A DNA stretch of 23,131 nt from JAFGHJ01 sp964418485 (GTDB lineage Bacteria; Hydrothermota; UBA3072), in NCBI GenBank assembly GCA_964418485.1, contig CAYQMH010000036.1, positions 1-23,131 on the forward strand, read 5' to 3'. The notes beneath the pieces are model-generated. The model saw nothing but the letters and a program-made list of their open reading frames with translations. It made no database searches and was not told the DNA's origin. The translations under genes and the position numbers were made by a program. The stretch's first letter is position 1; each line of letters begins with the position of its first letter. Shown here piece after piece: positions 1 to 7,434 of the stretch.

Positions 1-68
1 AAAGTCTATTTAGCTTATCTGGAGTTGAAAAATGAAAAAATGGGGGGTAGGCAAAATAATCTTAATTC

Positions 69-97
69 TTGACTTTCTGCTTCGTTTTCCTTATACT
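69..97 (+). promoter_or_regulatory. Sigma70-type promoter of the beta-helix gene
   Basis: TTGACT (69-74), a 17-bp spacer and TATACT (92-97). Transcription would start near 104, followed by AGGAGG at 110-115 and ATG at 122. The promoter lies inside the longest possible reading frame, so an ATG start at 32 is very unlikely. Confidence 0.8.
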
Positions 98-121
98 ATT
101 AAGAATAAAAGGAGGTGTATA

Positions 122-1969
122 ATGAAAAAGAATAGAATATTAAGTTTCGTTTTGTTTTTCATCCTTCTCTGCTCAATCTTGTTGTCTCCTATAAATTCAA
201 AAGGAACGACTTTCACCGTTTTAAACACAAACGACACTGGTCCCTTCAGCCTGCGTGCCGCTATTACTGCAGCAAATGGTAACGGTATAGCGGATACCAT
301 AGATTTCGGCATTCCCTTATCAGGTGTCCAAACCATTATTCCGCTTACTGCTCTTCCGGCTCTGATAGACCCCGCCGGTGTTTTTATAAATGGACTCTCT
401 CAAGGTGGTGCTACGATTGGAGCCAATCCTCCGGCTACACTTAGCTTAACGATAGAAATCTCCGGAGATAGTGCCGGTGCAGCTTCAGGAATATTTATTG
501 ATTGCGACAACAATATAATCCAGGGATTAATAATCAATAACTTTGAAAAAGATGGAATTTCCATCGAGGCTGGTCCTGTTTTGCCTACTTCCAACAATGC
601 TATCTTCTATAATATTATAGGTCTGGATTCCAGCGGTACAGTTACAAAAGGCAACGGTTCCGATACCACAGGGCTTTGGGCTGGTGTACGTATTTACAAT
701 GTGCCGGCTGAAGCAGGTACTTCCATTGCTAACAATAATAACATTGTAGAAAATCTGATTTCCGGAAATGGTCCTTATGCTGACGGTGTCCAAATTGTCG
801 GCCCACAGATTCCGGGCGATGTATTCGATAACCACGTTTTAAATAATTATATAGGTACAGATATCACTGGCATGGCCGATCTCGGCAACGCTCATGAGGG
901 AGTTTGCTTATGTGAAGGCACACATGATAACCTGGTGGATAGTAATTTAGTATCGGGGAACGATTATGACGGTATTGGCATGCAGGGTTACAACAATGAA
1001 CCTTACCCTCTCCCCCCGATACAGACCAGGCATAATACAGTTACCAATAACATTATTGGGCTTGCATTTGATGCGGTAACTCCCTTACCAAACTCCCTTC
1101 ATGGAGTAGCTATCGGGGAATACGGCCCCAGCAAGTGGGGTTGCGCTGATTATAATGTAATCGGTCCTGGTAATATAATCGCGTATAACGGATGGGATGG
1201 TGTTTCTGTCTGGGAAGACCCAATAAACGCAGTTAACGCGGATGCCAATCACATTACGCAGAACTCTATTTTTAACAACGACTCACTTGGAATAGATTTG
1301 CAAAATGATGGAGTAACTTTGAATGATTTAGGAGATACTACTGATTGGAGAGGAAACCAGGAACTTAATTTTCCCGTCATCGACAGCGCTGTTTATCTCG
1401 CCGGGAATACAACAGTCTACGGCAAACTAGATATCGATACAGACCCGACACTGGCTACAATAGAAATCTTTAAGGCGAATCCTGATCCTACCGGATACGG
1501 AGAGGGAAAAATCTATCTTGGTTCTGCAACTCCGGATGGAGCAGGAAACTGGAATACTACGGTCTCCGGGCTCAATGCGGGTGATTCTGTGACTGCGACA
1601 ACTACTGATTTGGCCCTAAACACTTCCGAATTTTGTTTTAATCATATCGTGACTGCCGTTTCCGGAATAGAGGAAGATACCTCTATTGAAGATGAGCATC
1701 CACTTAAAGTTTCTTCTCCTTTATTAATAAATTCTGTTGAAATCAGTTTCACAGTTGGAAAGAAAGGTAAAGTAAACTTAAGTATTTATGACATTACCGG
1801 AAAACTCGTCATAAATCTTATTGATAAAGAATGCGAGTCTTCTTTATATAAAGTGACCTGGGATGGAAAAAATGCGAAAGGAGAGAAGTTACCTGCAGGC
1901 ACCTATATTTGCAATTTAGAGAGTGCAGATACTGCCGCGGCGATAAAAATAATAAAAATTATAAAATAG
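122..1969 (+). CDS. Secreted right-handed beta-helix (CSLREA-type) protein with C-terminal FlgD/Por sorting-like domain
   Basis: A 615-aa exported protein. Residues 1-27 form a signal peptide (KK, then a long hydrophobic stretch). Residues 35-62 match the CSLREA-like opening of secreted beta-helix proteins (SLRAAITAANG, then DTIDF). Residues about 150-430 hold degenerate N-rich strand-turn repeats such as NNIVENLISGNG, HNTVTNNIIG and ANHITQNSIFNN, as in pectate-lyase-type parallel beta-helices. An Ig-like stretch follows at about 440-530. The last 75 residues (VNLSIYDITGKLV, then LPAGTYICNL) look like the FlgD-Ig/type A sorting fold of type IX secretion cargo. The start at 122 is chosen because AAAGGAGG lies 5-10 bp upstream and the promoter at 69-97 excludes the upstream ATG. 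The gene is monocistronic, with its own promoter and terminator. I see no catalytic residues, so an adhesin or polysaccharide-binding role is as likely as a lyase. Confidence 0.85.
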   Translation: MKKNRILSFVLFFILLCSILLSPINSKGTTFTVLNTNDTGPFSLRAAITAANGNGIADTIDFGIPLSGVQTIIPLTALPALIDPAGVFINGLSQGGATIGANPPATLSLTIEISGDSAGAASGIFIDCDNNIIQGLIINNFEKDGISIEAGPVLPTSNNAIFYNIIGLDSSGTVTKGNGSDTTGLWAGVRIYNVPAEAGTSIANNNNIVENLISGNGPYADGVQIVGPQIPGDVFDNHVLNNYIGTDITGMADLGNAHEGVCLCEGTHDNLVDSNLVSGNDYDGIGMQGYNNEPYPLPPIQTRHNTVTNNIIGLAFDAVTPLPNSLHGVAIGEYGPSKWGCADYNVIGPGNIIAYNGWDGVSVWEDPINAVNADANHITQNSIFNNDSLGIDLQNDGVTLNDLGDTTDWRGNQELNFPVIDSAVYLAGNTTVYGKLDIDTDPTLATIEIFKANPDPTGYGEGKIYLGSATPDGAGNWNTTVSGLNAGDSVTATTTDLALNTSEFCFNHIVTAVSGIEEDTSIEDEHPLKVSSPLLINSVEISFTVGKKGKVNLSIYDITGKLVINLIDKECESSLYKVTWDGKNAKGEKLPAGTYICNLESADTAAAIKIIKIIK

Positions 1970-1984
1970 AGGAAGGGTTTCAAT

Positions 1985-2020
1985 AAAAAGGCAGAGCTAT
2001 CCACTCTGCCTTTTTTATTT
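1985..2020 (+). terminator. Rho-independent terminator after the beta-helix gene
   Basis: Stem AAAGGCAGAG (1987-1996) pairs with CTCTGCCTTT (2004-2013) around a 7-nt loop, and a T-run follows (2011-2016). It lies 18 bp past the stop codon. Confidence 0.9.
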
Positions 2021-2034
2021 TTAACAAGATTTAA

Positions 2035-2160
2035 GCCACAAAGGCACCAAGACACAAAGAAAAAAATTTATTTAACCACGAAATACACTAAACACACTAA
2101 ATTTTTTATTGTTTTTTTACTTGAACCCTTGAGACCTTGAAACCTTGAACCCTAAACCTT
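2035..2160 (+). repeat. Composite word-like repeat: 'cacaaag' block, T-rich linker, 'ttgaacc' block
   Basis: The 2021-2232 spacer has no gene. It opens with CCACAAAGGCACCAAGACAC and a second block (ACCACGAAATACACTAAACA). A T-rich linker ends in TTTTTTACTTGAACCCT (2113-2129), and a run of CCTTGA words follows. The same block order recurs at 5341-5412 and 16214-16293. The remainder (2161-2232) is low-complexity and holds the next promoter at its end. Confidence 0.7.
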
Positions 2161-2232
2161 AATTAACCATATAGGACGCAGAGCTTTTTTAACTGCCAAC
2201 TGCTCTATTCTCCCTTCTCACTAATAAAGAAT

Positions 2233-2260
2233 TTGACATTTCCGCTTAATTTATTATAAT
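2233..2260 (+). promoter_or_regulatory. Sigma70-type promoter of the GH116-like gene
   Basis: TTGACA (2233-2238), 16-bp spacer, TATAAT (2255-2260): both hexamers are consensus. The start codon is only 18 bp past the -10 box, so the leader is about 10-12 nt and holds the ribosome site AGGTGGG (2268-2274). Confidence 0.85.
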
Positions 2261-2277
2261 ATAAAAAAGGTGGGATT

Positions 2278-4896
2278 ATGAATATATTAAAACGATTCTT
2301 TATACTGATTTTACTTCTTAGCGTTTATTTATTCGCAAAAACGGACGGTACAACCGGACTTCCTCTTGGTGGTATCGGTACGGGAGCTGTTAAATATAAT
2401 GCCGGAAGCGGAACATTCAACGCGAGTTTCCGCACTCCGACCAGGAACGGAGATTACCACCCTCTATCCGGAACGCAATTCCAAATATTCACCCAAAGAG
2501 GAGATTCAATATTAACGGATAATTTATTAACCGCTGTGCGGAACAGCGGAAGGGTAGATGATGATGCGATTTTTCCTTTGCATTGGGTAAATTTCGGAGA
2601 GTGGAATGGTGTTTCCGTTCAGATGACAGCCTACATACCTTACTACCCCGATTCCGTTCCGATGATGTGCCACCCCTCTGCGATGTTCGAATTTACAATT
2701 GAGAACCTGGAGGATAGCGCAGTCGAGGCCGCCCTGGCTTTTCAAATCAGTACTCCTGTTACACCCATAGCTATTACCGATACGGGATTTGTGGCGAATG
2801 GGACATCGCTGGAACTCTCCCTGATAGGTGAATTTTCTACTGGGGCTGGTGATTTGAGTTACGGAAATGACAGTGGATTCTTTACCGACGGGCTATGCGA
2901 CAACAATCTTTCAGGCACGACAAACCGTCTTGCTTTAAGAGTTTCCTTAGGTTCATATGACTCCCAGAAATTGCGTTTTGTTCTTTCATGGTATCAAGTA
3001 GACTCACTGGACCATTATCAATATACCAATACCTGGGATAACGCTAAAGATGTATCTGTTTCAGCACTCGGCAATTTCGAAACTTTTAAGGATAAATCGG
3101 AAGAATTAGTAACCCGTATGAGGAATTCAAATCTTCCGGAGTGGCTCGTCGACCAAACTCTTAACTCGACAGTAAATCTGGTCAACAATAGTGTATATTT
3201 TCAAGACGGCCGTTATTGCCACACAGAGGGACAGTGGCATCCGGAGGGGACGATGGACCAGATGTGGCACACACGGCAAATATATACAATGATTAATCCT
3301 AAGCTTGCGTGGCAGGAATTGGAATGGTGGGCCAGAACCCAGCATGTCACAAACTATGAAGGTCAAATTCATCACGATTTCGGAACATATTTTAATTATG
3401 TGGGGTGGGACAGTACGGAACATTCCGATTACCGGGATATACAGAGGTGGGTTGATTTGAATTGCGGATTTATTATTTCCGTTTATGAAGCATTTATAGC
3501 CACTGCCGATATGGACGAACTTTCATCTTTCTGGCCCTACGTAAAAAAGGCAGCCGAGCGCATTCTTGAGCAGGTTGACTCGTACGGTAACTCGACTTAT
3601 CCCTATACATTCGAAAGTTCGCAGAGCTCCTATGATGCGTCGGGAGGAGACTTACAGTCACAGCCGTATAATACGGGTTTATCTATTGTGGTATATCGAA
3701 TTATGAGTTATTTGGCAGGAATCATGGGGGAAACAGATTTGGATAGCCTTTATCAGAATGCTCTTGATACTGCAGTGACGAATTTCGAAGCCAGATGGCT
3801 GGATAACACTTATACTGTGGCGAATTATTGTGAAGGCGTTTTCGGTGGTCCATGGATTGCCAATTTTCTAAAGATGGACCCCTTCTGGGAGAAACAAAAA
3901 TTAAATTATCTTTATATTACGATTTTAAATTATTATGATCCTTTAAATCAGGGTATGGGATTGCCGGGCGGTTCCTATGAGGAATGGCAGCCGTATCTTA
4001 TCGGACATCTGGGAGGATATTCCTTACAGACAAACCGAACTAATATGTGGTGGGCACTGCAGAAAGATATGTATGACAGGAACTATCTTAATCGAAATCG
4101 TGTATTTAACCAGGAACTCGGTATTCCTTCGAAAGTTTCCTCACCGACATGGATAGCTACAAGCGCAAGCGGATGGTACCAGTACATCAGTATACCTATT
4201 TTATGGCGTAATTATTACAATATTACGGGATATCATTACAACAAATATTCAGGCGAATTATGGCTCGAACCGAGACTCTTCGATTCATTAAATCACGAAT
4301 TGCATGACGCCCTCGTCATTACACCCGAAGGTTACGCTACTATAAATTACAATACTTATGGTGATTTTTATCAGAATCAGCAAATTGTTTTCGAGCCCGA
4401 CCAATCGATGGATGTTTCGGCTATTTATGTTTGGGATTTATATAGCGATTCGCTGAATTCGATAGATATGGTAAAGGTAGATGGAGCCGATACGGACTAT
4501 GAGCGCACGGGAAGCGGAAACCTATCTCACCTAAAACTGGATTGGGCAGGAACTATTACCCCCGCTGGTATTACAATCCTGATCGAGGGGAATGCATCAG
4601 GATTGGATGACCCCGACCCGGCCAAAATTCCTACAAACTATTTTCTCAGTCAGAATTATCCGAATCCATTTAACCCGACAACACGTATCGAGTATGGCTT
4701 ACCACAAGCAGCTTTGGTCCGTATAAATCTCTATAACGTATCGGGTCAAAAGGTCGCCGTTATTATCAGTGAGCGCCAAAGAGCCGGATATCATTCCGTC
4801 GACTTCAGTACCGGCAGTCTTGCAAGCGGAATTTATTTCTATAGAATCGAAGCAAACGACTTCAGAGAGACAAGGAAAATGGTTTTGGTTCGATAG
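2278..4896 (+). CDS. Secreted GH116-like glycoside hydrolase with type IX secretion sorting domain
   Basis: An 872-aa exported enzyme. A signal peptide (1-20) is followed at 27-36 by GLPLGGIGTG, the hallmark N-terminal motif of GH116 (GBA2/glucosylceramidase-like) proteins. The (alpha/alpha)6-type catalytic region shows GQIHHDFGT near 362, WVDLN near 391, and SSFWPYVKKAAERI downstream, matching the family pattern G.I.HD.G / W.DLN / WP.VKKA. Near 523, EGVFGGPW takes the place of the usual DQLAGQW. The catalytic Glu and Asp cannot be assigned by eye, so substrate (beta-glucoside, beta-xyloside or other) is open. Residues 788-872 are a classic type A sorting domain (QNYPNPFNPTT, LYNVSGQKV, LASGIYFYRI, KMVLVR), so export through the type IX system to the outer surface is inferred. 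ATG is preceded by AGGTGGG and a consensus promoter. Confidence 0.85.
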   Translation: MNILKRFFILILLLSVYLFAKTDGTTGLPLGGIGTGAVKYNAGSGTFNASFRTPTRNGDYHPLSGTQFQIFTQRGDSILTDNLLTAVRNSGRVDDDAIFPLHWVNFGEWNGVSVQMTAYIPYYPDSVPMMCHPSAMFEFTIENLEDSAVEAALAFQISTPVTPIAITDTGFVANGTSLELSLIGEFSTGAGDLSYGNDSGFFTDGLCDNNLSGTTNRLALRVSLGSYDSQKLRFVLSWYQVDSLDHYQYTNTWDNAKDVSVSALGNFETFKDKSEELVTRMRNSNLPEWLVDQTLNSTVNLVNNSVYFQDGRYCHTEGQWHPEGTMDQMWHTRQIYTMINPKLAWQELEWWARTQHVTNYEGQIHHDFGTYFNYVGWDSTEHSDYRDIQRWVDLNCGFIISVYEAFIATADMDELSSFWPYVKKAAERILEQVDSYGNSTYPYTFESSQSSYDASGGDLQSQPYNTGLSIVVYRIMSYLAGIMGETDLDSLYQNALDTAVTNFEARWLDNTYTVANYCEGVFGGPWIANFLKMDPFWEKQKLNYLYITILNYYDPLNQGMGLPGGSYEEWQPYLIGHLGGYSLQTNRTNMWWALQKDMYDRNYLNRNRVFNQELGIPSKVSSPTWIATSASGWYQYISIPILWRNYYNITGYHYNKYSGELWLEPRLFDSLNHELHDALVITPEGYATINYNTYGDFYQNQQIVFEPDQSMDVSAIYVWDLYSDSLNSIDMVKVDGADTDYERTGSGNLSHLKLDWAGTITPAGITILIEGNASGLDDPDPAKIPTNYFLSQNYPNPFNPTTRIEYGLPQAALVRINLYNVSGQKVAVIISERQRAGYHSVDFSTGSLASGIYFYRIEANDFRETRKMVLVR

Positions 4897-5040
4897 AAAA
4901 AAGATTCCCACACAGAGACACGGAGAATACAGAAAAAACAACAAATCATATTTATTTTGTTTATCCCCCAACCCAAAAACAAAGAGAAACAACAAATTAC
5001 ACAAATAGCACAAATAATTTTGTTGTTTTTCTTTTTTTCT
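4897..5040. repeat. Gene-free spacer with degenerate 'cacagag' and 'acacaaat' words
   Basis: Starts 10 bp after the hydrolase stop. CACACAGAGACACGGAGAAT lies near 4910, and a related ACACAAATAGCACAAAT block near 4998-5018. I see no clear terminator. Confidence 0.55.
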
Positions 5041-5292
5041 ACTAATGACTAATGGGCGTGTTGCCCAAAACCAATAGAATAAAATAACACAGTTCACATT
5101 GTTATTGCGAACTCTTCTTCACGCCTTTCCACCGTGACGCAATCTCCACGTATAGCTTGCAATTAAGCCCTTTAATTTTATCACAAGAGATTACTTCGCG
5201 AAAGTCGAGCAAGAGGACAAATTCGCAAAGACATTACTTTGGATAGCGAAAAGCCTTTCGGCAATACGCCCTAATGACCAGCGACTAATGAC
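5041..5292. mobile_element. MITE-like nested-palindrome element, about 250 bp, non-coding
   Basis: The ends are imperfect inverted repeats. The left end reads ACTAATGACTAAT, then GGGCGTGTTGCCC (5054-5066). The complement of the right end reads TCATTAGTCGCTGGTCATTA, then GGGCGTATTGCCG. Inside, a second inverted pair is TGTTATTGCGAAC (5099-5111) against the complement of TTCGCAAAGACA (5222-5233). A third is GCAATCTC (5139-5146) against GAGATTAC (5187-5194). There is no ORF. The TTGCGA...GCAATCTC and GGGCGTATTGCC cores resemble palindromes dispersed in many environmental bacteria (from memory, not searched). Confidence 0.6.
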
Positions 5293-5420
5293 AAAATTGT
5301 ATACACAAAGAACACAGAGAAAGAATTCAGAAGCAAAAAACCTATCTTACAAAGAACACAAAGATTCTTTGCTCTTTTTTACTTGAACCCTAGAATCTTC
5401 AAACTCAAAGCGTCAATTAA
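5293..5420. repeat. Second composite word-like repeat
   Basis: ACACAAAGAACACAGAGAAA and a further AAAGAACACAAAG block lead into a T-rich linker and TTTTTTACTTGAACCCT (5375-5391). That 17-mer is identical to the ones at 2113 and 16250. A shortened 'cttcaaac' tail follows. Confidence 0.65.
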
Positions 5421-5446
5421 CTACATAATTTACAAAAGAATCCGCC

Positions 5447-5464
5447 GAGCTCAAGTGGGAACTC
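5447..5464 (-). terminator. Possible weak terminator of the 31-codon gene
   Basis: On the minus strand GAGTTC pairs with GAGCTC (one G-T pair) around the loop CCACTT, 37 bp past the stop. The following T-run is poor. The paralogous locus has a better hairpin plus T6 at the same relative place (16381-16402). Confidence 0.35.
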
Positions 5465-5500
5465 TTTTTAATCACTAAAAAAACTAAAAATCAGAAACGC

Positions 5501-5596
5501 TTACTTTCTCTTTTTTGCTTTCTTAGTAGTTTTCTTCTTGGGTTTAGCCTTACTTTTTGCTTTCTTCTTAGACGCCGCTTTTTTCTTTATTGCCAT
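5501..5596 (-). CDS. Lysine/alanine-rich basic microprotein, 31 aa (copy A)
   Basis: Thirty-one codons starting MAIKKKAASKKKAKS and ending KKTTKKAKKRK; more than half the residues are Lys. It resembles the C-terminal tails of bacterial histone H1-like proteins, so nucleic-acid binding is the natural guess, but that is inference from composition only. Evidence that it is a gene: GGAGGG 4 nt before the ATG (5601-5606), a promoter at 5699-5726, and a paralogue at 16453-16521 with the same Shine-Dalgarno, a similar about 95-nt leader and the same promoter spacing. It lies about 290 bp downstream of the PD40 lipoprotein gene but has its own promoter. Confidence 0.75.
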   Translation of the reverse strand: MAIKKKAASKKKAKSKAKPKKKTTKKAKKRK

Positions 5597-5698
5597 ATTA
5601 CCCTCCTTTTTTAGAGTATGGCTACATTTCAAATAACAATAAAGCTGACAACCCCTTTGAAGAAAATTTCATAACCCTAATAAATCTACGACTATTAA

Positions 5699-5726
5699 AC
5701 TATAAGCAATTTCTCTTGTAAGTCAA
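5699..5726 (-). promoter_or_regulatory. Promoter of microprotein copy A, followed by a conserved leader
   Basis: On the minus strand: TTGACT (5726-5721), 16-bp spacer, TATAGT (5704-5699). The leader of about 95 nt (5597-5692) is recognisably similar to that of copy B, including a CTTCAAAG-like block and the CTCTAAAAAAGGAGGG end. A conserved leader longer than the other leaders here may carry regulation. Confidence 0.65.
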
Positions 5727-5889
5727 GGCTTTTTAGCTGTTTTTATAATAATTCGTATTTTCTACTTGACGTTTATCCTTTAGTACAAAGGGGTTAACAA
5801 CGAATAGCATAAAAAAGAAGTTAGAAACCGGAATTCGGAATCTCATCCCAACTTCCAAAAAATATTGAACCACAAAGCTCACAAAGGTT

Positions 5890-7434
5890 TTATTTTTGTT
5901 CTTTTTTTACCACTTTTGTAGCACCTGATAGAGCATCGACATCAACTGTTGGGTCAAAATTTGCGTTCATAGGTGCTTTATGAGCAACCTTCATAAGATT
6001 CCAGTGACTGACTGTTACCGGTCCATCAATCAACTCCGGTACGTTATAGTTCATGATATATGTATCATAAAACGTGGGGTCTTTTTGCGGCATCAAAAAT
6101 GACTTATACACATTTCCCAGTGAGTCAACATAACTAAAATACAATCTGGAACACAGGCGATCCTTTCTTTTACTGGCAAACACAAACCACCGGCTATTGC
6201 TCGACCAGCTATGAAAACTTTCACTATGGTCGCTGCTGATATCAAGTTTCCGGTACTTTTTTGTCTTTAGATCTAACATATAAAGATCACTGGATGGAAA
6301 ATGTATGGAAAAATATCCGTAATCACTCATACAGAATAATAGATTTTCCCCATCAGGAGAAACTCTCGGAAAAGAAATACTCTTTCCTGTTTCTTTGGCA
6401 GTAATAATTGGCTCCACGTCACCCCACTGATTTGTTTCAACATCATAAGAGATACGCATAAGATCATATTTCAATTCGTTATATTTTTTATCACGTGTCA
6501 ATTCAGGCCCACTGCAGAAATACAAATACTTACCGTCAGGACTCCAATTAGGGAGATTCTCCATTCGTTTTGTTGAAACTTTTGGTGATGTTGTTATTGT
6601 ATTTGTTTGTATGTCGTAAACAACCAGGTCAGAAGTCTTATCCCATACGTAAATACTTTTACCTTTCCCGGCATGAAACTGCTGAACTATTTTATTAACT
6701 GAAAAGGCGATATGATTTCCATCAGGATGCCAGGCAGGATAAACGCCTGCAGACATCGTATATTTTGTTCCGGTATTAACTTTATTCACCTGGCCGTTCT
6801 TAACTATCATCGTTCCCCCATGTTTGTCCCTCATGTGAAACATCATGGTTTCCGGATTATTATTAGAGAAAGAATGACAATTCATGCAGTTATTGTCGGC
6901 AACTCTATTCGTAAAAATAGCAGATTCATCAAAATTTTCTACATTACGTTGATAAATACCCATTTCACTCCACAATACATATCCCAGGTTTATCAATCGA
7001 TAAGCAACGTGGCTGTCAATTTCCTCTTTCGCAATTTTATTCTCTATCGTGCGAAACTGATTCCATTTGTTATTCTGATCTTTGACATATATATCTATAT
7101 ACAGTTCTTTGCCCCTATTTTCAGATAAAATGGCTTTCCATTTTTTTATGGGAATCATCACAATATTCTTTCCGGCATTGATTCTTATACGTTTCCCGTC
7201 TTTGGAATCCGTATAAATATCGATATAAAATTCTTTTCCTTCTTCATTAATCTTAAAATTCAAAGGGGCGATGTTCGGAGGAATAGTGATACCTGTGTAG
7301 TCCGGGTCGATATTGGGTAGACGGTCGATTTCCGTATAGTCTCCGGGAATTGAATTGGCGCAATTTTGTAAGCATAAGATAATCAAAATAAGGCCAAAAA
7401 AGACTTGATTTATGGATTTATAAAATAACCTCAT
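5890..7434 (-). CDS. TolB-like PD40 beta-propeller lipoprotein with one c-type haem motif (copy A)
   Basis: A 514-aa lipoprotein: hydrophobic signal (8-24) ending LQNC with Cys25 as the likely lipidation site. An N-terminal beta domain (about 45-125) precedes CMNCHS (C183-H187), a CXXCH c-type haem site. A PD40/TolB-like propeller follows: YPAWHPDGNHIAFS, LPNWSPDGKYLYF, FPRVSPDGENLLF and SFHSWSSNSRWFVFASKR. The C-terminal part (DPTFYDTYIMNYNVPE) matches Bacteroidetes proteins annotated as TolB-like or cytochrome c biosynthesis proteins; those names come from homology, not proven function. The ATG overlaps the stop of the upstream DUF6057 gene by 4 bp (ATGA), so the two are translationally coupled. 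A near-identical paralogue lies at 12667-14202. Role unknown; a periplasm-facing redox or sensing partner of DUF6057 is inferred. Confidence 0.85.
   Translation of the reverse strand: MRLFYKSINQVFFGLILIILCLQNCANSIPGDYTEIDRLPNIDPDYTGITIPPNIAPLNFKINEEGKEFYIDIYTDSKDGKRIRINAGKNIVMIPIKKWKAILSENRGKELYIDIYVKDQNNKWNQFRTIENKIAKEEIDSHVAYRLINLGYVLWSEMGIYQRNVENFDESAIFTNRVADNNCMNCHSFSNNNPETMMFHMRDKHGGTMIVKNGQVNKVNTGTKYTMSAGVYPAWHPDGNHIAFSVNKIVQQFHAGKGKSIYVWDKTSDLVVYDIQTNTITTSPKVSTKRMENLPNWSPDGKYLYFCSGPELTRDKKYNELKYDLMRISYDVETNQWGDVEPIITAKETGKSISFPRVSPDGENLLFCMSDYGYFSIHFPSSDLYMLDLKTKKYRKLDISSDHSESFHSWSSNSRWFVFASKRKDRLCSRLYFSYVDSLGNVYKSFLMPQKDPTFYDTYIMNYNVPELIDGPVTVSHWNLMKVAHKAPMNANFDPTVDVDALSGATKVVKKEQK
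6989..7427 (-). repeat. Exact 439-bp duplication shared with 13757-14195
   Basis: By eye the first ~146 codons of the two PD40 genes are identical at every position, synonymous sites included. The rest of the genes and their DUF6057 neighbours differ at roughly 10% or more of sites. No indel occurs across the tract. Confidence 0.8.

Noticed and set aside
1..72. Possible C-terminal end of a gene from upstream (frame 1 open to TGA at 70)
   Set aside because: Only 23 codons are visible and another frame gives an equally plausible short tail, so there is not enough to call a gene.
32..121. Upstream ATG extension of the beta-helix gene
   Set aside because: The extension overlaps a TTGACT-17-TATACT promoter and has no ribosome site, while ATG at 122 has AGGAGG and a clean signal peptide.
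2035..2160. CRISPR array
   Set aside because: The repeats are 7-9 bp degenerate words without constant spacers or a fixed repeat length; no cas genes are present.
4769..5097. ORFs on both strands over the end of the hydrolase gene and the repeat spacer
   Set aside because: They overlap the conserved sorting domain in other frames and continue into low-complexity repeats, with no ribosome site.
6712..7128. 138-aa plus-strand ORF inside PD40 copy A
   Set aside because: It is a shadow of the conserved haem/propeller gene on the other strand, with no ribosome site.
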